Source: Candidatus Gastranaerophilales bacterium
Lineage (GTDB): Bacteria > Cyanobacteriota > Vampirovibrionia > Gastranaerophilales > Gastranaerophilaceae
Length of the DNA stretch: 64,000 nucleotides
Assembly: GCA_944326465.1 (NCBI GenBank)
Contig: CALVEB010000008.1
Location: 19,894 to 83,893 of the forward strand
Direction: 5' to 3'
Shown: positions 36,853-44,114 of the stretch, one piece after another
How the letters are laid out: every line of letters begins with the position of its first letter
Numbering within the stretch: the stretch's first letter is position 1
Notes under the pieces: generated by a model
The model's input: the letters and a program-made list of their open reading frames with translations, nothing else
Database searches by the model: none
Told to the model about the DNA's origin: nothing
Program-made: the position numbers and the translations under genes

Positions 36853-37020
36853 CTATTTTTTAGTTGCTATTAATATTTATTTGTATAAACCTAAAACGAC
36901 CGTTAACCGTCGGTAAATCTATAAAACGAAAAGGGTCGTGTTTTGGTTTATAAATGCATAAAAGAAAAGTAGGATTAATGCATTTTTAGTTGACAGGAGG
37001 CATTTTTATGACAAATTATG
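36853..37020. other. gap with a broken small ORF start
   Basis: Mostly non-coding. An AGGAGG site followed by ATG (37008) begins a 21-codon frame that runs directly into the duplicated antitoxin sequence, as if another gene was interrupted by the duplication. Imperfect repeats of AAAACGAC occur near 36893-36935. Confidence 0.4.
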
Positions 37021-37272
37021 AATGCTACTTCAAGTTCATAGCCTATTTCCTGAAAGATTTTTGCTATAGTTGAGAATTTGGGTTCTTTTTCACTTTTAAA
37101 CAAACTGTACAAGTGACTTCTTGACATTCCTACTTTTTTAGCAAAGCCTGAAATGGTATCTTTTGCTCTTATGACAATTTCTAATGCTCGATAAAAAGAA
37201 TTAAAAGCTCCATCCTCTAAATAATCCTTTAAACTTGCATTTAGGAACAATTTAATATCTTCATCAGATTTT
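37021..37272 (-). pseudogene. truncated copy of the HTH antidote gene
   Basis: About 250 bp nearly identical to 35854-36108. The encoded part starts K-S-D-E-D-I-K-L-F-L-N-A-S-L-K-D, so the first ~20 residues are missing. It runs through the HTH to Y-E-L-E-V-A; the stop is lost and 15 foreign residues follow. The right edge sits exactly at the metG stop codon. An internal ATG at 37250 would give a 91-aa product, but the ribosome-binding site is absent. Confidence 0.8.
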
Positions 37273-38855
37273 TATTTTTTGCTTTTATCGGCGAGTTCGC
37301 TGTCGACACGCAAAAATACAGGTTTTATTTCTTCTTTTGATATAAGATGACCTGTTTTAATATTCTCGTATGTTAAATCATCTAATTTTTTGTTCAAATC
37401 AAACGATAATTGACGTGCCATATCTTTTGCGATGTTCGGGCAGAACGGATAAATCAGTGCAGAAATTATACACATGACCTCCAGTACTGTTGTCAGAACC
37501 TGTCCGCATTCAGTCATTTTACCTTCTTTGGCAAGCGTCCACGGCGCATTGTCTGTTACATATTTGTTTGTTATATCAACAAGATTTACTATTTCCAAAC
37601 CTGCCTCTGCTATTGCAAAATTGTCAAAATTATTTTTAACCAGATCAATTTTATTCAATGCGGTTTTTAAAAGGCTTAAAGAGCCTTCTACAAGTTCAGA
37701 GCCGCGGCTGACAAAAAATTCTTCTTTAACATCACCGTCAAAATATTTAACAAGCATTGACAGAGTTCTGTTTAAAAGATTGCCCATGCTGTTTGCAAGA
37801 TGCGCATTAACTTTTTCTTTGAAATCGTCATCGGAATAGTTTCCGTCCTTGCCGCAAGGTGCAGCGGTTGCCATGTAGTATCTGAATGCATCAGGCGTTT
37901 CAAGTTCAAAAGCTTCAAGCACAGATGTCGGAGAAATTACATTACCGATTGATTTTGACATCTTAGCTTCGTCAATAGTAATCCAGCCGTGTGCAAGGAT
38001 ATGTTTTGGCAGCGGTAAATCAAGTGCAAGCAATATTGCCGGCCAATAAATACTGTGGAATTTCAGAATATCTTTGCCTATTACCTGAACGTCAGCCGGC
38101 CAGTAGGTCTTGAATTTGTCGGAAGGATTTTCTGTATCATACCCCAGTGCCGTAATATAGTTTGACAAAGCGTCTATCCATACATAAATTGATTGTTCCG
38201 GATCATCCAGTACATCAATCCCCCATTGTACATTTGATTTTGCACGGGATACAGAAATGTCCTGAATATCTTCAAGCTGATTTAGCACCTCATTTGCACG
38301 GAATTGAGGAATGATAAAATCAGGATTTTCTTTTATATGTTTGATTATTGCATCTTTGTATTTTGTAAGTTTAAAGAAATAGTTTTCTTCTCTGACAACT
38401 TCCGGTTTTTTAAGGTGATCCGGACAAAGCCCGTCCTCTGTTAAATCTTTCGGGTTTAAGAAACATTCACACCCGCTGCAATATAGACCTTCATAAGAAT
38501 TTTTGTAGATGTCGCCGTTTTGTACAAGTTTTTGAAAGATTTTTTGTACAATTTTAACGTGATCTTCATCAGTTGTTCTTATAAATCTTGTATAGTCAAT
38601 ATCAAGTGCTTTCCAGGCATCTTTGAATTTTTGTGCATTTTCATCACATAGTTCTTTCGGGGTAATGCCTTTAGATGCAGCAGTTTTCTGGATTTTTATA
38701 CCGTGTTCATCAGTCCCTGTCAAAAAATACACATTATCGCATCTCTGTGAAAAGTGTCTTGCGATAACATCTGTAATTATTTTTTCGTAAGCATGTCCGA
38801 TATGCGGAGCACCGTTAACGTAATCAATTGCGGTTGTTAAGTAAAATTTATCCAT
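37272..38855 (-). CDS. metG: methionyl-tRNA synthetase
   Basis: 527 aa, short form without the C-terminal tRNA-binding extension. HIGH motif N-G-A-P-H-I-G-H-A (~14-22), zinc knuckle C-S-G-C-E-C (~127-132), K-M-S-K-S at ~295, anticodon-binding helices after ~390. Charges tRNA-Met. The stop codon coincides with the edge of the duplicated antidote sequence, so the original 3' flank was replaced. Confidence 0.97.
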   Translation of the reverse strand: MDKFYLTTAIDYVNGAPHIGHAYEKIITDVIARHFSQRCDNVYFLTGTDEHGIKIQKTAASKGITPKELCDENAQKFKDAWKALDIDYTRFIRTTDEDHVKIVQKIFQKLVQNGDIYKNSYEGLYCSGCECFLNPKDLTEDGLCPDHLKKPEVVREENYFFKLTKYKDAIIKHIKENPDFIIPQFRANEVLNQLEDIQDISVSRAKSNVQWGIDVLDDPEQSIYVWIDALSNYITALGYDTENPSDKFKTYWPADVQVIGKDILKFHSIYWPAILLALDLPLPKHILAHGWITIDEAKMSKSIGNVISPTSVLEAFELETPDAFRYYMATAAPCGKDGNYSDDDFKEKVNAHLANSMGNLLNRTLSMLVKYFDGDVKEEFFVSRGSELVEGSLSLLKTALNKIDLVKNNFDNFAIAEAGLEIVNLVDITNKYVTDNAPWTLAKEGKMTECGQVLTTVLEVMCIISALIYPFCPNIAKDMARQLSFDLNKKLDDLTYENIKTGHLISKEEIKPVFLRVDSELADKSKK

Positions 38856-38903
38856 TGTTTCTTATTCCTTATAATTTGTCTTGATTTAATTGTAGCATAA
38901 AAA

Positions 38904-40553
38904 CTAATTAGGGCGTTTTTCAAAGATAACAAATCCGAAATCTTTACCAAAAGTGGCTGCAGGTTTGTAATTTTGTGTTATAAAAGCACAAAAATCCAAT
39001 GCATAATCCCTGCATATATATCCGGTGTTATAATCCTGCATCGCTTGATTGGAGAATATCATATAGTCAGGCGGATTTTCTTTAAAGTGTTTTATTAATA
39101 CATCGTCCCCGAAAGTTTCTACATAAAGCGGTAAGAGAGAATTGTAAAAGTCATCACTTATCCGTGAATTATCAGATAGAAAATTAATTATTAAACCTTC
39201 AGGAAATACTGACACTTTTTTTTCGCCGGTTTTTGCGTTTAAAAATTGAATAACATCATTAACAGGTTTTGCAAATTCAGCAGAAGTATGTATTACTCCG
39301 TATTTTGAAAATATCTTAAAATTAAGTTGCTTTAACTGATTTGCACTAAAAATTACAAACCATAAGCTTACTACAATCAGATAAATTCCGGCGGCTTTTT
39401 GATATTTTTTATCTAAAACAGTAAACATTAATGCAAAAAATGCAGTCAAAACAATCGCGCAATAATAGTTACCGTAATTCAACGGGGTTAACCCCCAGAG
39501 TGATTTTAAACCGAGTGCCAAAGCCGAAAAAATCAGTATTAACAGCAATTTATTATTTTTGATATTATTGATTCGCAATATAGTCAACAGTATTGTAAGC
39601 CCGATTAAAAAAGCAAAAATGGCAGGATTTGTCAAATAATATGCCGCAGCTATGCCGATAATCAATAGAATGGTACCTAATTCCAGATTTTTTTCAAAAT
39701 ATTTTATACCGCACGTAATTATCCCAAAACCGAGTGCAGATTTTATAAAGTTTATAACCCAATAAATCAATATCGGGATAGAAAAATACACGCCCGAATG
39801 ACGGTAAAAATAATTAAGTGATTTTGTGTGCACCATTGTATTAATTATTCCTGCATTTTCAACTAAATCATTAAACTTTAGTCCCTGTATAAACAGTGTT
39901 CCGAAACTAATTGCAGGAATAATTAAAAAAGCCCCGAGAGCCTTTAATATTGTTTTAAAATTTTTAGTAAGAGCAATATTTACAAGTACAACCGCCGCAA
40001 ATAACATAAAATCATATTTGCATATAGCAGCGCAACCGCTTAAAAATGCTGAAATATAAAGAAATTTATCACGCCCGGATTTATTAAATTCCAAAAGCGC
40101 AAGCAAAGAATAAAGACTTAAAACTGTTCCATAGAGCATTGCCTGACTATAAGGAAAAGTGTAATTAAAAAGATGTACCGCGCAAACACCGGTTGCGATT
40201 GTGAAAATTCCTATTGAAAATCCCAAAAAATCAGAAAGAAAACGTTTTGCAATAAGGAAAACCGCATTCACTATCGCGAAAGCGCATAAAATTCCCGCTG
40301 CATAAAGGGTTTTTAGATTTATACCAAAAATTTTGTATAAAACGGCATTCCACTGATACACCAGAGGCCCGTAAATATCAAACATATCTTTATACAAAAC
40401 CTTGCCGCTCAAGATTCTTTCGGGGTAATAAACCTCCCGTCCGACATCCAGCAGAATGTTGGAGTAATGCCCTGTATAGAAAAAGAGTCCTATTGCACAC
40501 AAAATCCAGAGGGCAATCAAGTATAAATTATTAGCAAAAAATTTCTTTATCAT
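38904..40553 (-). CDS. multi-spanning membrane protein, GT-C-like glycosyltransferase
   Basis: 549 aa from M-I-K-K-F-F, with ~11-12 predicted membrane helices. The first extracytoplasmic loop carries D-V-G-R-E-V-Y-Y-P-E-R-I-L, the Asp/Glu loop expected in GT-C (PMT/ArnT-like) enzymes using lipid-linked sugars, followed by D-I-Y-G-P-L-V-Y-Q-W. The C-terminal soluble part is short. Probable envelope glycosylation; substrate unknown. The start at 40553 is chosen over a TTG at 40571; both lack a clear ribosome-binding site. Confidence 0.8.
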   Translation of the reverse strand: MIKKFFANNLYLIALWILCAIGLFFYTGHYSNILLDVGREVYYPERILSGKVLYKDMFDIYGPLVYQWNAVLYKIFGINLKTLYAAGILCAFAIVNAVFLIAKRFLSDFLGFSIGIFTIATGVCAVHLFNYTFPYSQAMLYGTVLSLYSLLALLEFNKSGRDKFLYISAFLSGCAAICKYDFMLFAAVVLVNIALTKNFKTILKALGAFLIIPAISFGTLFIQGLKFNDLVENAGIINTMVHTKSLNYFYRHSGVYFSIPILIYWVINFIKSALGFGIITCGIKYFEKNLELGTILLIIGIAAAYYLTNPAIFAFLIGLTILLTILRINNIKNNKLLLILIFSALALGLKSLWGLTPLNYGNYYCAIVLTAFFALMFTVLDKKYQKAAGIYLIVVSLWFVIFSANQLKQLNFKIFSKYGVIHTSAEFAKPVNDVIQFLNAKTGEKKVSVFPEGLIINFLSDNSRISDDFYNSLLPLYVETFGDDVLIKHFKENPPDYMIFSNQAMQDYNTGYICRDYALDFCAFITQNYKPAATFGKDFGFVIFEKRPN

Positions 40554-40594
40554 ATTAATCAAATGTAACAAATATTTTGACTAAAGGCAATTAT

Positions 40595-41050
40595 ATGACA
40601 AAAAGTTACTTTATAGATACAGGAAGGTGTAATTCTATGGGTTATGGTGTAAATACAATAGTAAACGATCTTGTAAATTATGGAATAGTTGATTTTAATA
40701 CAGGCATGTATGTAATGGGTCAAACGCCGGTGATAGATGATCATCATCACGGCAGTCAATTGCATGATGCGCCAAAATTAAAGCCGCAGCCTGATAAAGA
40801 TGAAGTTATAAAAGAAAACGATAGTCTTACTGTTGTTAGTAATCCTAAATGGAAAAAAGTCTTGTTTGGAGTTCTTGCAGCAGCAGGTTTGGTGTTTGGC
40901 GGATACAAATTCCGTACAAAATTAATTCCGTTTGTCAAAAACGGCTGGAACAGGCTAAATCCTGTTCAAGGTCTGAAAAACGGCTGGAATAAATTCGTAA
41001 ACTTTATTACAAAGCCTTTCCGCAAAGCTCCGCCAACTTCTGCTCCGTAA
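40595..41050 (+). CDS. hypothetical protein with one TM segment
   Basis: 151 aa. A His cluster (D-D-H-H-H-G-S) near 50, one membrane helix (~91-106, V-L-F-G-V-L-A-A-A-G-L-V-F-G-G), and a basic C-terminus with a repeated N-G-W-N-[RK] word. AAAGGC precedes the ATG. The last 44 bp overlap the 3' end of aroB on the other strand, i.e. convergent overlap. No family recognised. Confidence 0.65.
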   Translation: MTKSYFIDTGRCNSMGYGVNTIVNDLVNYGIVDFNTGMYVMGQTPVIDDHHHGSQLHDAPKLKPQPDKDEVIKENDSLTVVSNPKWKKVLFGVLAAAGLVFGGYKFRTKLIPFVKNGWNRLNPVQGLKNGWNKFVNFITKPFRKAPPTSAP

Positions 41051-42089
41051 TGTCAAACATATCAACACCGGAATAATCAACAGGCAAAACGAAAGTTATA
41101 CCCTCTGAGCTTGCTTTTTTATCAAGTTTCATTATTTGTATCATTTTGTCAGTATTGAATGACGAAATTGGCATAAAACGATATTTTTTAAAAACATCCT
41201 CAGCATAAAACTGATAATTTTTATCAATCAATCCTTTTTTAACAGCAAGCCCGAATGCAAATCTCATACCTTCCACAACCGCTTCTCCATGGGTGTACTT
41301 TTTGTAATTAGTAATCTTTTCAATAGCGTGTCCGTAAGTGTGTCCGAAATTCAATATTCTGCGCAAGCCGCCTTCTTTTTCATCCTTTTCAACCACTGAT
41401 TTTTTAAGGCTTACACAAATTTTTATTAATTCGTTGAGGGTTTTTGTATCACGCGCAAAAATCTTTTCAAAATTTTCATTCAAAAAATTTGTAAGGTTAA
41501 AATCTTCACATTTACAGCTTTTTTCAATAAAAGCATACTTAACAACTTCTCCCAATCCGGTTTTTAATTGACGTTCATCAAGTGTTTTTAAAAAGTTAGT
41601 ATTAATCAAAACAACTTTAGGCTGATAAAAAGAACCGACAAGATTTTTGCCAAAACGTGTATCAATACCTGTTTTTCCGCCAACAGAACTATCTACACAG
41701 GCAAGAAGAGTAGTCGGGATTTGTATAAAATCTATTCCGCGCATATAAGTTGAAGCTGCAAAACCTGCTAAATCACCAACAACCCCGCCGCCAACCGCAA
41801 TAATGGCATCTTTTCTTGTTAGTTGCATTTTCAACGCACGCTCAAGTATTTTCCGGTAATTTTGAAAGTTTTTTTCCTTTTCGCCGTCTTTTAAAACAAA
41901 AACTCGTTCACTATTAAATCCAAGAATTTTGCCATAAAGCCGGTTAACCCTTTCTGAAATTACGACGAGATATTTTTTACCGCTGATGTAAGAAAATATT
42001 TTTGCTTTTAACAGCGAAATATCATTGTTTTCTATACAAATAGGATAAGATATTTCGTTTGATTTTATGTTTACGGAAAGGTTAATCAT
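41007..42089 (-). CDS. aroB: 3-dehydroquinate synthase
   Basis: 360 aa; converts DAHP to 3-dehydroquinate in the shikimate pathway. NAD site G-G-G-V-V-G-D-L-A-G-F-A-A, substrate and metal residues in R-R-I-L-N-F-G-H-T-Y-G-H-A-I-E and H-G-E-A-V. Full length. Overlaps aroK by 8 bp; the two enzymes of one pathway form an operon. Confidence 0.97.
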   Translation of the reverse strand: MINLSVNIKSNEISYPICIENNDISLLKAKIFSYISGKKYLVVISERVNRLYGKILGFNSERVFVLKDGEKEKNFQNYRKILERALKMQLTRKDAIIAVGGGVVGDLAGFAASTYMRGIDFIQIPTTLLACVDSSVGGKTGIDTRFGKNLVGSFYQPKVVLINTNFLKTLDERQLKTGLGEVVKYAFIEKSCKCEDFNLTNFLNENFEKIFARDTKTLNELIKICVSLKKSVVEKDEKEGGLRRILNFGHTYGHAIEKITNYKKYTHGEAVVEGMRFAFGLAVKKGLIDKNYQFYAEDVFKKYRFMPISSFNTDKMIQIMKLDKKASSEGITFVLPVDYSGVDMFDITEQKLAELCGKAL

Positions 42090-42594
42090 TGATTACTCCT
42101 AAGATTTCTTTAACTATATTATCAGGCGTTTTACCATTAGTATCAATAATTTTAGCGGCTTTTTCATAATTAAATTTTCGTTTATTTAAAATTTCCGTGA
42201 TTTTTTCAACAGAGAAATTTTTTCTCAAAAGCGGTCTGTGTATTTCTTCTTTAATGCGGTTATAAATTTCTTGCGGGGTGGCTTTCAGATATATTGTAAG
42301 AGTTGTTTTTCCGAGTAACTCTCTTGTCTGCGGATTTTCGAACGCCCCGCCGCCAAGTGAGATTATTTGATTTTGTTTTTCGCAAACGCGTTTAATTTTT
42401 TCACTTTCAAGCATTCTGAAATGATGTTCGCCGTACCTGAGAAAAATTTCGGAAATTTTTTTACCTGTGGATTTTTCTATTTCTTCATCAATGTCGACGA
42501 ATGAATATTCGGGCAAAAATTTGCTCATTTCTTTGCCGATAGTGGTTTTTCCACATCCCATCATTCCTATAAATGCTATGTTTTTCTTTTCCAT
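42082..42594 (-). CDS. aroK: shikimate kinase
   Basis: 170 aa. P-loop G-M-M-G-C-G-K-T-T, shikimate-binding D-x-D in F-V-D-I-D, S-L-G-G-G-A-F, and lid Arg in H-R-P-L-L-R. Phosphorylates shikimate. First gene of the aroK-aroB operon. Confidence 0.96.
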   Translation of the reverse strand: MEKKNIAFIGMMGCGKTTIGKEMSKFLPEYSFVDIDEEIEKSTGKKISEIFLRYGEHHFRMLESEKIKRVCEKQNQIISLGGGAFENPQTRELLGKTTLTIYLKATPQEIYNRIKEEIHRPLLRKNFSVEKITEILNKRKFNYEKAAKIIDTNGKTPDNIVKEILGVIND

Positions 42595-42783
42595 TAAAAT
42601 TATTGTACTATAAAAATTTATAAAAGGGTATATAATAAGATATAGTCCCGCTATCAGATAATGTTTATTTTTTAATGACTGCTGTGTTTATAAATGCGTT
42701 ATTTACACAGATAATATATTATTTATTTATAAAAATATAATACACTATACAAAGCATTCTCACAAAAGTAAGTGATGATAGGC

Positions 42784-42812
42784 TTGACTTTTGGAAATTA
42801 TTGGATTATAAT
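42784..42812 (+). promoter_or_regulatory. promoter of the DUF4143 ATPase gene, with a 23-bp tandem repeat
   Basis: TTGACT, 17-bp spacer, TATAAT. The word GAAATTATTGGATTATAAT, which covers the -10 box, is repeated 23 bp downstream (42794-42812 and 42817-42835), duplicating the -10 element. Confidence 0.7.
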
Positions 42813-42860
42813 ACAAGAAATTATTGGATTATAATGTTATATTTTTTAAATAGAGGTATT

Positions 42861-44099
42861 ATGACATTCATTAAAAGGAATATTTTGAAACAAGTGGAAG
42901 AAAGTGTTAAAACAAGGCCTTTGACTTATTTAAACGGTGGCAGGCAGGTAGGCAAATCCACTCTTTGTGCGCATTTTCCGGAAAAAGCAAACCATATAAC
43001 CTTTGATTCTCCGCTTGTGCTTGTCTCTGCCAAATCTGAACCTGAAACATTTATAAATTCTCTTCCTGATGATATTTTAAATGTTATTGATGAAGTTCAG
43101 TTTGCACCTGAAATATTTCCGTATCTGAAAATGCAAATTGACAGAAACAGACTTGAAGGCAATACTAAACAGCGTTTTTTGTTAACAGGGTCTGCAAACA
43201 TTATGGCTATACCTAAATTATCAGAAGCACTTGTGGGCAGAATGTCAATTATAACTTTATACCCTTTTTCAACATGTGAATATTTTGAATCAAATATTTC
43301 ATTAACTGACAGATTATTTAATGAAGATTTAAGAATAAAAAAGTATGATAATTATAATATTTTAGATGTCATAAAAAGTGCAACATATCCTGAAATTTCG
43401 CTTGATAATTCAATTGATCGTATAAAATGGTTTGACAGCTATTTAACAACTATTTTAAACAGAGATATAAAAGCGCTATCAGACCTTAGAAATCCTGATT
43501 TAATAGTTGCATTGCTTTCTATGTTATCAATGAGAACAGGCGGTTTGCTAAACAACACTGAAATAGCAAAAGAAGTAGGGATTGATTACAGAACTTATGA
43601 AAAAATGCTGTCATTTGTTATTAATAGCTTTATGGTGTTTGAAGTCAAGCCGTGGGCACGACCTAATAAATTGAATAAAAGGTTTGTCAAATCACCTAAA
43701 CTCTATTTTACTGACTGCAATTTCTTATCTTATATAATGAAAAGGAGTTTGGACGAATTATACTCTAATGACAAAATTACATTCGGACATATTTTTGAAA
43801 ATTTTATTGCTGCAGAACTTGTAAAAACTTCAAAAGTTAATAACATAGAATTGTCGCATTATCGTACTCAATCAGGTAAAGAAGCAGATTTTGTACTTGA
43901 AAATATGAATGGTGATGTTGTTGGTATTGAAGTAAAATCTTCAACCACTATTGATAAAAAATACATATCAGGCCTTCTTGAATTAAAAGAAATCTGTGGT
44001 GATAAGTTCAAAAAAGGTATAGTTTTATATACAGGGAATGATATTGTTCCTTTATCTGATAAAATATGGGCTGTACCTGCTTGTTATTTTTGGCGTTAA
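42861..44099 (+). CDS. ATP-binding protein with AAA_14 and DUF4143 domains
   Basis: 412 aa. Walker A G-R-Q-V-G-K-S-T (~27-34), Walker B V-I-D-E-V-Q (~75), L-T-G-S-A-N sensor (~105), then a C-terminal DUF4143 nuclease-like domain with Y-R-T-Q-S-G-K-E-A-D-F-V and G-I-E-V-K-S-S (PD-(D/E)XK core). The family is abundant in bacteria; function not established, possibly stress or defence. I chose the ATG at 42861 (AGAGG upstream) over an earlier one at 42801 that overlaps the promoter. Confidence 0.9.
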   Translation: MTFIKRNILKQVEESVKTRPLTYLNGGRQVGKSTLCAHFPEKANHITFDSPLVLVSAKSEPETFINSLPDDILNVIDEVQFAPEIFPYLKMQIDRNRLEGNTKQRFLLTGSANIMAIPKLSEALVGRMSIITLYPFSTCEYFESNISLTDRLFNEDLRIKKYDNYNILDVIKSATYPEISLDNSIDRIKWFDSYLTTILNRDIKALSDLRNPDLIVALLSMLSMRTGGLLNNTEIAKEVGIDYRTYEKMLSFVINSFMVFEVKPWARPNKLNKRFVKSPKLYFTDCNFLSYIMKRSLDELYSNDKITFGHIFENFIAAELVKTSKVNNIELSHYRTQSGKEADFVLENMNGDVVGIEVKSSTTIDKKYISGLLELKEICGDKFKKGIVLYTGNDIVPLSDKIWAVPACYFWR

Positions 44100-44114
44100 T
44101 TTATTCTTAATGTT

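Noticed and set aside
42794..42835. 23-bp tandem repeat as an iteron origin
   Set aside because: Only two copies, both placed on a -10 box; a promoter duplication explains them better.
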